Source of the DNA: Gordius sp. MW1 | Lineage: Eukaryota > Nematomorpha > Gordioida > Gordea > Gordiidae | Assembly: GCA_964036665.1 (NCBI GenBank) | Contig: OZ038531.1 | Location: 11,842,168-11,906,167 of the forward strand | Length of the DNA: 64,000 nucleotides | Reading direction: 5' to 3' | In this document: one piece after another, positions 11,877 through 25,560 of the stretch | How positions within the stretch are numbered: position 1 is the first letter of the stretch | Layout: each line of letters opens with the position of its first letter | The notes under the pieces: generated by a model | The model's input: only the letters and a program-made list of their open reading frames with translations | What the model was told of the DNA's origin: nothing | Database searches by the model: none | Position numbers and translations under genes: made by a program

Positions 11877-13910
11877 AAGCGAAACCTTGAGGGTATCTGA
11901 CAGTTGGAACCGATACTCTTTTGTATGGAAGTATGTTGTCTTCTGAAATCGCTGCTGGATCTGGTCGTTTGACTACTCTCATATGGTCGGCGTGTTTTAC
12001 TTGAGTTTTGTCACCCAATTGTACGTCATAGGTCAGGTAACTATTTTTCGTAAGGACTTGACCTTCTCTCCAACCTGGAGATCTGTCATTTTGTACCCAA
12101 ACTTTTTGATTTGGAGCAAAATCACGGTATTCCAGGCCCCGGTTCCTGTAATACTTTTGTTTCCAAACGGAATCACTGATTTTCTCCTTCCGTGTCCATT
12201 TTAATTGGTCAAGAGTTGTTCGAAGTCTTCTATTGAACATACCTTCCCCCGGACTAATACCAGTGGTAGTATTTACCGTCGTTTGCATATTAAATAAAAC
12301 TTGTAATAAATTTTCACGATCGTTTAGGCCTTGTCTCCTTCCCGCAAAAAATTTGTTCTTTATGGTCCTTATATATCTTTCTGCTAGGCCGTTCGTTCTA
12401 GGGTGGTACGGTGCGCCCCGAAAATGTCGAATTCCATTTCTTTTGCAGAAAGTTGTAAATTCATCTGATGTGAATTGAGGACCATTGTCACTTACTATAT
12501 AACGGGGAAGCCCAAATCTGCAAAATCAAACTCGTAGATTATAAATAATGTTAGATGTGTTGATTTGTTTTATAACCATAACTTCAGGCCATTTAGTGAG
12601 GGCATCAATGCAAACCAGCCAATAATTATTTGATATTGGCCCCGCCAAATCAATGTGAATCCTTTCCCATGGTTTGTTGGGAATATTCCAGCTGGACATT
12701 GGTACTTCTTTCGTTAAAGGCCTACCTTCTTGGCAATTATTGCAACCATTTACAAATTGTTCTATATCCTTGTCCATGTTGGTCCAAAATACATGGTATC
12801 TCCCTGAAGATTTCATCGCTCCAATCCCAGGGTGCCCATTATGTAGTATATTTAAAACTTGTGACTTTAAACCAGAAGGAATAATAATTCTATTATTGAA
12901 ATATAGTAGGTTATCTTCAAATGATATAAAATTCTTTAAATCAGAATATTTTTTAACTTTATCGTTAGAACTATCTCCTTGCCAATTATTTTGAAATAAT
13001 TTAATAACTTCTTTTAAAATATCGTCTTTTAAAGTTTCGTTAATCAAAGTTTTTCTATTAATTGTTAAGTCATCAATTAGATTTAATTTAATTATTTTAT
13101 CTTCAAGTTCCTCTTCTGGATCATAATAATTTGAAACTGGAATTAACCTTGATAAAGCGTCGGCACATTTATTTGATGATCCCGGCATATATTTAATATC
13201 AAAATTATAGTGCATAAGTTTTGTAGCCCATCTGACTAAGCGATTATTTGTTACTTTACTCAAATCCCTATTAGGACCAAAAATTCTTTCCAAGGGGCGG
13301 TGGTCTGTAATTAATGTAAATTTCCTACCGTAAATGTATTCGTGAAATTTTTGTATAGCAAACATGATTGCGGCAGCTTCTCGGTCAATAACCGAATAAT
13401 TACGCTCAGCTGGACTAAGTGTCCTAGATGCGAAAGCAATCGGTCTTTCATGTCCGTTAAAAAATTTATGTGAAATAACAGCTCCTAAACCTGTTTCGGA
13501 AGCGTCGCATGAAATTATAATAGGTATATTATTTTGATATGGAATTATTGTTTTATCTGTAGAGATTAAGTTTTTTATATTGTTAAATGCCTGTTTTTCT
13601 GTTATAGTCCAATTCCATTTGACTTTAGTAGATGTTAATTTATACAAAACTGAACTTTTAGATTGCAAATTTGGAATAAAACTTCCAAGATAGTTAACTA
13701 GACCAAGGAATGATTTTAATTCTTTGCGATTAGTTGGTTCTTTAAATTTTTTAATTGCCTCCACCTTATCTTCACTAGGGTGAATGCCATTTGCATCTAT
13801 CGTATGGCCCAAAAATTTAACAGATTTTTTGAACAATTGTAATTTGTTTAGGGACGTTGTTAATCCGGCATTTTTAATTAAATTTAGTGTTTCTAGTAAA
13901 TTTTTATTAA
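11875..13910 (-). pseudogene. pol: pol remnant: RT end, RNase H and integrase, with in-frame stop
   Basis: One reading frame runs from the deletion junction at 13910 to a TAA at 11877-11875, broken once by a TGA at 12528-12526. From the junction it starts in the last part of the RT domain, including an FLGH motif, with no start codon of its own. Counting from the TTG at 13836, RNase H shows Asp111 (SCDAS), Glu153 (DREA), Asp178 (TDHRPL) and Asp226 (CADALSR). The integrase zinc finger has His332/His335 and Cys365/Cys368. The first integrase Asp is 396 (HIDLAGP). The TGA follows residue 436. After it the same frame continues with SDNGPQF and, 35 residues later, the Glu of NGLAER, completing a DD35E triad, then a C-terminal domain ending VRYPQGFA. 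The stop falls between the first and second catalytic Asp, so no intact integrase can be made. No frameshift is seen. The family is certain; the subgroup is not. Confidence 0.95.
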
Positions 13911-14102
13911 CGGCTTTTTATAGATAACTGCGAGTAATAATTATAAAGAAGGACATACATAATCAAATAAGAGATACCAAGTACGGTGTAAACTAAGGTG
14001 TATTCAAATGGCTACGATTATAATCAAATGTCTGTGACCGCGCTCAAGTATAGTAAAAACGCGTGTATTCAAAAAGGCTACCTTGAATACTACTCCATTA
14101 CA
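13911..14102 (-). repeat. 5' LTR, truncated (192 bp)
   Basis: It is identical to 11671-11862 over all 192 bases, with an offset of 2240. In element orientation it holds the LTR start and most of U3 including the TATA box. It breaks off where the 3' LTR would continue with the AATAAA and its last 95 bases. The break joins directly to the RT remnant. Around it, 'ttttattaa' is present both at the equivalent LTR position (11656-11664) and just before the junction (13902-13910), which suggests a microhomology-mediated deletion. Confidence 0.94.
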
Positions 14103-14107
14103 GATCC
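14103..14107. repeat. Target-site duplication, right copy (gatcc)
   Basis: gatcc follows the TTACA end of the element and repeats 11571-11575. The satellite monomer then resumes in phase with 'caagtaaaaatttatc'. Confidence 0.95.
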
Positions 14108-17100
14108 CAAGTAAAAATTTATCAGAATTGAAAAACTATTACTTTGAAATCATGATCGCATAGAGCAGTTTTCAAAAATTAAGCACTCACGTTGCGATAC
14201 AACAAACTAATCGCGACAATAAAACGTTGTCTTTTGTCAAAATGATAGTTCTCGCAGCTTAAAACCTCTTTTCGGAAGTCAATCGAGGATAATAGGATTC
14301 TCAAATTGGCTTACTTTTATATATTTTTTCATGCTCTTTCACATAAAATCGAAAAAAAGGAATATTTTTGCCTCAAAATTTTTCACATATTTTTCTTTGA
14401 ACCGTATTCATCCGATGAAAGTTGTCGTTTTCAGACGTGGTTTCTATGATCCCAAGTAAAAATTTATCAGAATCTAAAAACTATTACTTTGAAATCATGA
14501 TCGCATAGAGCAGTTTTCAAAAATTAAGCACTCACGTTGCGATACAAAAAACTAATCGCAACAATAAAACGTTGTCTTTTGTCAAAATGATAGTTCTCGC
14601 AGCTTAAAACCTCTTTTCGGAAGTCAATCGGGGATATAAATATTCTAAAATTGGCTTACTTTTATATATTTTTTTATGCTCTTTCACATAGAATCGAAAA
14701 AAATAAATATTTTTACCTCAAAATTTTTCACATATTTTTCTTTGAACCGTATTCATCCGATGAAAGTTGTCGTTTTCAAACGTGGTTTCTATGATCCCAA
14801 GTAAAAATTTATCAGAATCTAAAAACTATTACTTTGAAATCATGATCGCATAGAGCAGTTTTCAAAAATTAAGCACTCACGTTGCGATACAACAAAAACA
14901 AACTAATCGCAACAATAAAACGTTGTCTTTTGTCAAAATTATAGTTCTTGCAGCTTAAAACCTCTTTTCGGAAGTCAATCGAGGATAATAGGATTCTCAA
15001 ATTGGCTTACTTTTATATATTTTTTCATGCTCTTTCACATAGAATCGAAAAAAATAAATATTTTTACCTCAAAATTTTTCACATATTTTTCTTTGAACCG
15101 TATTCATCCGATGAAAGTTGTCGTTTTCAGACGTGGTTTCTATGATCCCAAGTAAAAATTTATCAGAATTTAAAAACTATTACTTTGAAATCATGATCGC
15201 ATAGAGCAGTTTTCAAAAATTAAGCACTCACGTTGCGATACAACAAACTAATCGCAACAATAAAACGTTGTTTTTTGTCAAAATGATAGTTCTCGCAGCT
15301 TAAAACCTCCTTGCGGAAGTCAATCGAGGATAATAGGATTCTCAAATTGGCTTACTTTTATATATTTTTTCATGCTCTTTCACATAGAATCGAAAAAAAT
15401 AAATATTTTTACCTCAAAATTTTTTACTTATTTTTCTTTGAACCGTATTCATCCGATGAAAGTTGTCGTTTTCAGACGTGGTTTCTATGATCCCAAGTAA
15501 AAATTTATCAGAATTTGAAAACTATTACTTTGAAATCATGATCGTATAGAGCCATTTTCAAAAATTAAGCATTAACGTTGCGATACAACAAACTAATCGC
15601 AACAATAAACGTTGTCTTTTGTCAAAATGATAGTTCTCGCAACTTAAAACCTCTTTTCGGAAGTCAATCGAGGATAATAGGATTCTCAAATTGGCTTACT
15701 TTTATATATTTTTTCATGCTCTTTCACATAGAATCGAAAAAAATAAATATTTTTGCCTCAAAATTTTTCACATATTTTTCTTTGAACCTTATTCATCCGA
15801 TGAAAGTTGTCGTTTTCAGACGTGGTTTCTATGATCCCAAGTAAAAATTTATCAGAATTTAAAAACTATTACTTTGAAATCATGATCGCATAGAGCAGTT
15901 TTCAAAAATTAAGCACTCACGTTGCGATACAACAAACTAATCGCAACAATAAAACGTTGTCTTTTGTCAAAATGATAGTTCTCGCAGCTTAAAACCTCTT
16001 TGCGGAAGTCAATCGAGGATAATAGGATTCTCAAATTGGCTTACTTTTATATATTTTTTTACGCTCTTTCACATAGAATCGAGAAAAATAAATATTTTTA
16101 CCTCAAAATTTTTCACATATTTTCTTTGAACCGTATTCATCCGATGAAAGTTGTCGTTTTCAGACGTGGTTGATCCCAAGTAAAAATTTATCAGAATCTG
16201 AAAACTATTACTTTGAAATCATGATCGTATAGAGCCATTTTCAAAAATTAAGCATTAACGTTGCGATACAACAAACTAATCGCAACAATTAACGTTGTCT
16301 TTTGTCAAAATGATAGTTCTCGCAACTTAAAACCTCTTTTCGGAAGTCAATCGAGGATAATAGGATTCTCAAATTGGCTTACTTTTATATATTTTTTCAT
16401 GCTCTTTCACATAGAATCGAAAAAAATAAATATTTTTACCTCACAATTTTTCACTTATTTTTCTTTCAACCGTATGCATCCGATGAAAGTTGTCGTTTTC
16501 AGAGGTGGTTTTGATGATAAAAAAGAAAAAATTTATCAGAATCAGAAAACTATTACTTTATAATCATGATCGCATAGTGCATTTTTAAAAATTAAGCACT
16601 CACGTTGCGATACAACAAACTAATCGCAACAATAAAACGTTGTCTTTTGTCAAAATTATAGTTCTCGCAGCTTAAAACCTCTTTGCGGAAGTCAATCGAG
16701 AATAATAGGATTCTCAAATTGCCTTACTTTTATATATTTTTTCATGCTCTAGAATAGAATCGAAAAAAATAAATATTTTTGCCTCAAAATTTTTCACATA
16801 TTTTTCTTTGAACCGTATTCATCCGATGAAAGTTGTCGTTTTCAGACGTGGTTTCTATGATCCCAAGTAAAAATTTATCAGAATCTAAAAACTATTACTT
16901 TGAAATCATGATCGCATAGAGCAGTTTTCAAAAATTAAGCACTCACGTTGCGATACAACAAACTAATCGCAACAATAAAACGTTGTCTTTTGTCAAAATG
17001 ATAGTTCTCGCAGCTTAAAACCTCTTTTCGGAAGTCAATCGAGGATAATAGGATTCTCAAATTGGCTTACTTTTATATATTTTTTCATCTCTTTCACATA

Positions 17101-20100
17101 GAATCGAAAAAAATAAATATTTTTACCTCAAAATTTTTTACTTATTTTTCTTTGAACCGTATTCATCCGATAAAAGTTGTCGTTTTCAGACGTGGTTTCT
17201 ATGTTCCCAAGTAAAAATTTATCAGAATTTAAAAACTATTACTTTAAAACCATGATCGCATAGAGCAGTTTTCAAAAATTAAGCACTCACGTTGCGATAC
17301 AACAAACTAATCGCAACAATAAAACGTTGTCTTTTGTCAAAATGATAGTTCTCGTAGCTTAAAACCTCTTTTCGGAAGTCAATCGAGGATAATAGGATTC
17401 TTAAATTGGCTTACTTTTATATATTTTTTCATGCTCTTTTACATAGAATTGAAAAAAATAAATATTTTTGCCTCAAAAATTTTCACATATTTTTCTTTGA
17501 ACCGTATTCATCCGATGAAAGTTGTCGTTTTCAGACGTGGTTTCTATGATCCCAAGTAAAAATTTATCAGAATCTAAAAACTATTACTTTGAAATCATGA
17601 TCGCATAGAGCAGTTTTCAAAAATTAAGCACTCACGTTGCGATACAACAAACTAATCGCAACAATAAAACGTTGTCTTTTGTCAAAATGATAATTCTCGC
17701 AGCTTAAAACCTCTTTTCGGAAGTCAATCGAGGATAATAGGATTCTCAAATTGGCTTACTTTTATATATTTTTTCATGCTCTTTCACATAGAATCGAAAA
17801 AAATAAATATTTTTACCTCAAAATTTTTCACATATTTTTCTTTGAACCGTATTCATCCGATGAAAGTTGTCGTTTTCAAACGTGGTTTCTATGATCCCAA
17901 GTATAAATTTATCAGAATCTAAAACTATTACTTTGAAATCATGATCGCATAGAGCAGTTTTCAAAAATTAAGCACTCACGTTGCGATACAACAAACTAAT
18001 CGCAACAATAAAACGTTGTCTTTTGTCAAAATGATAGTTCTCGCAGCTTAAAACCTCTTTTCGGAAGTCAATCGAGGATAATAGGATTCTCAAGTTGGCT
18101 TACTTTTATATATTTTTTATGCTCTTTCACATAGAATCGAAAGAAATAAATATTTTTACCTCAAAATTTTTCACATATTTTTCTTTGAACCGTATTCATC
18201 CGATGAAAGTTGTCGTTTTCAGACGTGGTTTCTATGATCCCAAGTAAAAATTTATCAGAATTTAAAAACTATTACTTTGAAATCATGATCGCATAAAGCA
18301 GTTTTTAAAAATTAAGCACTCACGTTGCGATACAACAAAAACAAACTAATCGCAACAATAAAACGTTGTCTTTTGTCAAAATTATATTTCTCGCAGCTTA
18401 AAACCTCTTTTCGGAAGTCAATCGAGGATAATAGAATTCTCAAATTGGCTTACTTTTATATATTTTTTATGCTATTTCACATAGAATCGAAAAAAATAAA
18501 TATTTTTACCTCAAAATTTTTCACATATTTTTCTTTGAACCGAATTCATCCGATGAAAGTTGTCGTTTTCAGACGTGGTTTCTATGATCCCAAGTAAAAA
18601 TTTATCAGAATTGAAAAACTATTACTTTGAAATCATGATCGCATAGAGCAGTTTTCAAAAATTAAGCACTCACGTTGCGATACAACAAACTAATCGCGAC
18701 AATAAAACGTTGTCTTTTGTCAAAATGATAGTTCTCGCAGCTTAAAACCTCTTTTAGGAAGTCAATCGAGGATAATAGGATTCTCAAATTGGCTTACTTT
18801 TATATATTTTTTCATGCTCTTTCACATAGAATTGAAAAAGGAATATTTTTGCCTCAAAATTTTTCACATATTTTTCTTTGAACCGTATTCATCCGATGAA
18901 AGTTGTCGTTTCAGACGTGGTTTCTATGATCCCAAGTAAAAATTTATCAGAATTTAAAAACTATTACTTTGAAATCATGATCGCATAAAGCAGTTTTTAA
19001 AAATTAAGCACTCACGTTGCGATACAACAAAAACAAACTAATCGCAACAATAAAACGTTGTCTTTTGTCAAAATTATAGTTCTTGCAGCTTAAAACCTCT
19101 TTTCGGAAGTCAATCAAGGATAATAGGATTCTCAAGTTGGCTTACTTTTATATATTTTTTTATGCTCTTTCACATAGAATCGAAAGAAATAAATATTTTT
19201 ACCTCAAAATTTTTCACATATTTTTCTTTGAACCGTATTCATCCGATGAAAGTTGTCGTTTTCAGACGTGGTTTCTATGATCCCAAGTAAAAATTTATCA
19301 GAATTTAAAAACTATTACTTTGAAATCATGATCGCATAAAGCAGTTTTTAAAAATTAAGCACTCACGTTGCGATACAACAAAAACAAACTAATCGCAACA
19401 ATAAAACGTTGTCTTTTGTCAAAATTATAGTTCTTGCAGCTTAAAACCTCTTTTCGGAAGTCAATCGAGGATAATAGGATTCTCAAATTGGCTTACTTTT
19501 ATATATTTTTTCATGCTCTTTCACATAGAATCGAAAAAAATAAATATTTTTACCTCAAAATTTTTCACATATTTTTCTTTGAACCGTATTCATCCGATGA
19601 AAGTTGTCGTTTTCAGACGTGGTTTCTATGATCCCAAGTAAAAATTTATCAGAATTTAAAAACTATTACTTTGAAATCATGATCGCATAGAGCAGTTTTC
19701 AAAAATTAAGCACTCACGTTGCGATACAACAAACTAATCGCAACAATAAAACGTTGTTTTTTGTCAAAATGATAGTTCTCGCAGCTTAAAACCTCCTTGC
19801 GGAAGTCAATCGAGGATAATAGGATTCTCAAATTGGCTTACTTTTATATATTTTTTCATGCTCTTTCACATAGAATCGAAAAAAATAAATATTTTTACCT
19901 CAAAATTTTTTACTTATTTTTCTTTGAACCGTATTCATCCGATGAAAGTTATCGTTTTCAGACGTGGTTTCTATGATCCCAAGTAAAAATTTATCAGAAT
20001 TTAAAAACTATTACTTTGAAATCATGATCGCATAGATCAGTTTTCAAAAATTAAGCACTCACGTTGCGATACAACAAACTAATCGCAACAATAAAACGTT

Positions 20101-21340
20101 GTCTTTTGTCAAAATGATAGTTCTCGCAGCTTAAAACCTCTTTTCGGAAGTCAATCGAGGATAATAGGATTCTCAAATTGGCTTACTTTTATATATTTTT
20201 TCATGCTCTTTCACATAGAATCGAAAAAAATAAATATTTTTGCCTCAAAATTTTTCACATATTTTTCTTTGAACCGTATTCATCCGATGAAAGTTGTCGT
20301 TTTCAGACGTGGTTTCTATGATCCCAAGTAAAAATTTATCAGAATCTAAAAACTATTACTTTGAAATCATGATCGCATAGAGCAGTTTTCAAAAATTAAG
20401 CACTCACGTTGCGATACAACAAACTAATCGCAACAATAAAACGTTGTCTTTTGTCAAAATGATAATTCTCGCAGCTTAAAACCTCTTTTCGGAAGTCAAT
20501 CGAGGATAATAGGATTCTCAAATGGCTTACTTTTATATATTTTTTCATGCTCTTTCACATAGAATCGAAAAAAATAAATATTTTTGCCTCAAAAATTTTC
20601 ACATATTTTTCTTTGAACCGTATTCATCCGATGAAAGTTGTCGTTTTCAGACGTGGTTTCTATGATCCCAAGTAAAAATTTATCAGAATCTAAAAACTAT
20701 TACTTTGAAATCATGATCGCATAGAGCAGTTTTCAAAAATTAAGCACTCACGTTGCGATACAACAAACTAATCGCAACAATAAAACGTTGTCTTTTGTCA
20801 AAATGATAATTCTCGCGCTTAAAACCTCTTTTCGGAAGTCAATCGAGGATAATAGGATTCTCAAATTGGCTTACTTTTATATATTTTTTCATGCTCTTTC
20901 ACATAGAATCGAAAAAAATAAATATTTTTACCTCAAAATTTTTCACATATTTTTCTTTGAACCGTATTCATCCGATGAAAGTTGTCGTTTTCAGACGTGG
21001 TTTCTATGATCCCAAGTATAAATTTATCAGAATCTAAAACTATTACTTTGAAATCATGATCGCATAGAGCAGTTTTCAAAAATTAAGCACTCACGTTGCG
21101 ATACAACAAACTAATCGCAACAATAAAACGTTGTCTTTTGTCAAAATGATAGTTCTCGCAGCTTAAAACCTCTTTTCGGAAGTCAATCGAGGATAATAGG
21201 ATTCTCAAGTTGGCTTACTTTTATATATTTTTTTATGCTCTTTCACATAGAATCGAAAGAAATAAATATTTTTACCTCAAAATTTTTCACATATTTTTCT
21301 TTGAACCGTATTCATCCGATGAAAGTTGTCGTTTTCAGAC

Positions 21341-24300
21341 GTGGTTTCTATGATCCCAAGTAAAAATTTATCAGAATTTAAAAACTATTAATTTGAAATC
21401 ATGATCGCATAAAGCAGTTTTTAAAAATTAAGCACTCACGTTGCGATACAACAAAAACAAACTAATCGCAACAATAAAACGTTGTCTTTTGTCAAAATTA
21501 TATTTCTCGCAGCTTAAAACCTCTTTTCGGAAGTCAATCGAGGATAATAGAATTCTCAAATTGGCTTACTTTTATATATTTTTTTATGCTATTTCACATA
21601 GAATCGAAAAAAATAAATATTTTTACCTCAAAATTTTTCACATATTTTTCTTTGAACCGAATTCATCCGATGAAAGTTGTCGTTTTCAGACGTGGTTTCT
21701 ATGATCCCAAGTAAAAATTTATCAGAATTGAAAAACTATTACTTTGAAATCATGATCGCATAGAGCAGTTTTCAAAAATTAAGCACTCACGTTGCGATAC
21801 AACAAACTAATCGCGACAATAAAACGTTGTCTTTTGTCAAAATGATAGTTCTCGCAGCTTAAAACCTCTTTTCGGAAGTCAATCGAGGATAATAGGATTC
21901 TCAAATTGGCTTACTTTTATATATTTTTTCATGCTCTTTCACATAGAATTGAAAAAGGAATATTTTTGCCTCAAAATTTTTCACATATTTTTCTTTGAAC
22001 CGTATTCATCCGATGAAAGTTGTCGTTTTCAGACGTGGTTTCTATGATCCCAAGTAAAAATTAATCAGAATTTAAAAACTATTACTTTGAAATCATGATC
22101 GCATAAAGCAGTTTTCAAAAATTAAGCACTCACGTTGCGATACAACAAACTAATCGCAACAATAAAACGTTGTTTTTTGTCAAAATGATAGTTCTCGCAG
22201 CTTAAAACCTCCTTGCGGAAGTCAATCGAGGATAATAGGATTCTCAAATTGGCTTACTTTTATATATTTTTTCATGCTCTTTCACATAGAATCGAAAAAA
22301 ATAAATATTTTTACCTCAAAATTGTTTACTTATTTTTCTTTGAACCGTATTCATCCGATGAAAGTTGTCGTTTTCAGACGTGGTTTCTATGATCCCAAGT
22401 AAAAATTTATCAGAATTTAAAAACTATTACTTTGAAATCATGATCGCATAGATCAGTTTTCAAAAATTAAGCACTCACGTTGCGATACAACAAACTAATC
22501 GCAACAATAAAACGTTGTCTTTTGTCAAAATGATAGTTCTCGCAGCTTAAAACCTCTTTTCGGAAGTCAATCGAGGATAATAGGATTCTCAAATTGGCTT
22601 ACTTTTATATATTTTTTCATGCTCTTTCACATAGAATCGAAAAAAATAAATATTTTTGCCTCAAAATTTTTCACATATTTTTCTTTGAACCGTATTCATC
22701 CGATGAAAGTTGTCGTTTTCAGACGTGGTTTCTATGATCCCAAGTAAAAATTTATCAGAATATTAGAACTATTACTTTGAAATCATGATCGCATAGAGCA
22801 GTTTTCAAAAATTAAGCACTCACGTTGCGATACAACAAACTAATCGCAACAATAAAACGTTGTCTTTTGTCAAAATGATAGTTCTCGCAGCTTAAAACCT
22901 CTTTTAGGAAGTCAATCGAGGATAATAGAATTCTCAAATTGGCTTACTTTTATATATTTTTTTATGCTCTTTCACATAGAATTGAAAAAAATAAATATTT
23001 TTGCCTCAAAAATTTTCACATATTTTTCTTTGAACCGTATTCATCCGATGAAAGTTGTCGTTTTCAGACGTGGTTTCTATGATCCCAAGTAAAAATTTAT
23101 CAGAATTTAAAAACTATTACTTTGAAATCATGATCGCATAAAGCAGTTTTTAAAAATTAAGCACTCACGTTGCGATACAACAAAAACAAACTAATCGCAA
23201 CAATAAAACGTTGTCTTTTGTCAAAATTATATTTCTCGCAGCTTAAAACCTCTTTTCGGAAGTCAATCGAGGATAATAGAATTCTCAAATTGGCTTACTT
23301 TTATATATTTTTTTATGCTATTTCACATAGAATCGAAAAAAATAAATATTTTTACCTCAAAATTTTTCACATATTTTTCTTTGAACCGAATTCATCCGAT
23401 GAAAGTTGTCGTTTTCAGACGTGGTTTCTATGATCCCAAGTAAAAATTTATCAGAATTGAAAAACTATTACTTTGAAATCATGATCGCATAGAGCAGTTT
23501 TCAAAAATTAAGCACTCACGTTGCGATACAACAAACTAATCGCGACAATAAAACGTTGTCTTTTGTCAAAATGATAGTTCTCGCAGCTTAAAACCTCTTT
23601 TCGGAAGTCAATCGAGGATAATAGGATTCTCAAATTGGCTTACTTTTATATATTTTTTCATGCTCTTTCACATAGAATTGAAAAAGGAATATTTTTGCCT
23701 CAAAATTTTTCACATATTTTTCTTTGAACCGTATTCATCCGATGAAAGTTGTCGTTTTCAGACGTGGTTTCTATGATCCCAAGTAAAAATTAATCAGAAT
23801 TTAAAAACTATTACTTTGAAATCATGATCGCATAAAGCAGTTTTCAAAAATTAAGCACTCACGTTGCGATACAACAAACTAATCGCAACAATAAAACGTT
23901 GTTTTTTGTCAAAATGATAGTTCTCGCAGCTTAAAACCTCCTTGCGGAAGTCAATCGAGGATAATAGGATTCTCAAATTGGCTTACTTTTATATATTTTT
24001 TCATGCTCTTTCACATAGAATCGAAAAAAATAAATATTTTTACCTCAAAATTGTTTACTTATTTTTCTTTGAACCGTATTCATCCGATGAAAGTTGTCGT
24101 TTTCAGACGTGGTTTCTATGATCCCAAGTAAAAATTTATCAGAATTTAAAAACTATTACTTTGAAATCATGATCGCATAGATCAGTTTTCAAAAATTAAG
24201 CACTCACGTTGCGATACAACAAACTAATCGCAACAATAAAACGTTGTCTTTTGTCAAAATGATAGTTCTCGCAGCTTAAAACCTCTTTTCGGAAGTCAAT

Positions 24301-25560
24301 CGAGGATAATAGGATTCTCAAATTGGCTTACTTTTATATATTTTTTCATGCTCTTTCACATAGAATCGAAAAAAATAAATATTTTTGCCTCAAAATTTTT
24401 CACATATTTTTCTTTGAACCGTATTCATCCGATGAAAGTTGTCGTTTTCAGACGTGGTTTCTATGATCCCAAGTAAAAATTTATCAGAATATTAGAACTA
24501 TTACTTTGAAATCATGATCGCATAGAGCAGTTTTCAAAAATTAAGCACTCACGTTGCGATACAACAAACTAATCGCAACAATAAAACGTTGTCTTTTGTC
24601 AAAATGATAGTTCTCGCAGCTTAAAACCTCTTTTAGGAAGTCAATCGAGGATAATAGAATTCTCAAATTGGCTTACTTTTATATATTTTTTTATGCTCTT
24701 TCACATAGAATTGAAAAAAATAAATATTTTTGCCTCAAAAATTTTCACATATTTTTCTTTGAACCGTATTCATCCGATGAAAGTTGTCGTTTTCAGACGT
24801 GGTTTCTATGATCCCAAGTAAAAATTTATCAGAATTTAAAAACTATTACTTTGAAATCATGATCGCATAAAGCAGTTTTTAAAAATTAAGCACTCACGTT
24901 GCGATACAACAAAAACAAACTAATCGCAACAATAAAACGTTGTCTTTTGTCAAAATTATATTTCTCGCAGCTTAAAACCTCTTTTCGGAAGTCAATCGAG
25001 GATAATAGAATTCTCAAATTGGCTTACTTTTATATATTTTTTTATGCTATTTCACATAGAATCGAAAAAAATAAATATTTTTACCTCAAAATTTTTCACA
25101 TATTTTTCTTTGAACCGAATTCATCCGATGAAAGTTGTCGTTTTCAGACGTGGTTTCTATGATCCCAAGTAAAAATTTATCAGAATTGAAAAACTATTAC
25201 TTTGAAATCATGATCGCATAGAGCAGTTTTCAAAAATTAAGCACTCACGTTGCGATACAACAAACTAATCGCGACAATAAAACGTTGTCTTTTGTCAAAA
25301 TGATAGTTCTCGCAGCTTAAAACCTCTTTTCGGAAGTCAATCGAGGATAATAGGATTCTCAAATTGGCTTACTTTTATATATTTTTTCATGCTCTTTCAC
25401 ATAGAATTGAAAAAGGAATATTTTTGCCTCAAAATTTTTCACATATTTTTCTTTGAACCGTATTCATCCGATGAAAGTTGTCGTTTTCAGACGTGGTTTC
25501 TATGATCCCAAGTAAAAATTAATCAGAATTTAAAAACTATTACTTTGAAATCATGATCGC
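21341..25560 (+). repeat. Pentamer higher-order repeat, about 2.4 copies (1729 bp)
   Basis: The same five-monomer unit recurs at exactly 1729 bp. A diagnostic open stretch starts at 21441, 23170 and 24899. The rare variants 'attgtttacttattt' and 'gaatattagaactatt' (near 22760 and 24489) recur with the same spacing. The copies look nearly identical by eye. The third copy is partial: after about 25.6 kb it departs from the pattern by carrying the longer 'caacaaaaacaaactaatc'. Exact spacing with shared rare variants indicates the most recent amplification in the A domain. Confidence 0.9.

Larger units (their letters stand above)
11576..14102 (-). mobile_element. Ty3/gypsy LTR retrotransposon, internally deleted
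   Basis: A 2527-bp element on the minus strand, flanked by gatcc duplications, with terminal sequence TGTAA...TTACA. In element orientation it holds a truncated 5' LTR (14102-13911), a pol remnant (13910-11875), a polypurine tract and a complete 3' LTR (11862-11576). The order RT end, RNase H, integrase is that of Ty3/gypsy. The missing part covers the last 95 bp of the 5' LTR, the primer binding site, gag, protease and most of RT. The 192 bp shared by the two LTRs are identical, so insertion was recent. It could have moved only with proteins supplied in trans, or the deletion may have followed insertion. The integrase style suggests the insect K02A2.6-like/Mag-type group (family memory, tentative). 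Confidence 0.96.

Noticed and set aside
12630..12994. Plus-strand frames of 84 and 106 aa, and others at 11758-12478.
   Set aside because: They are antisense shadows of the minus-strand pol remnant or of its LTR.
11576..14102. Endogenous retrovirus with env.
   Set aside because: The pol stop is directly followed by the polypurine tract and LTR, which leaves no space for env.
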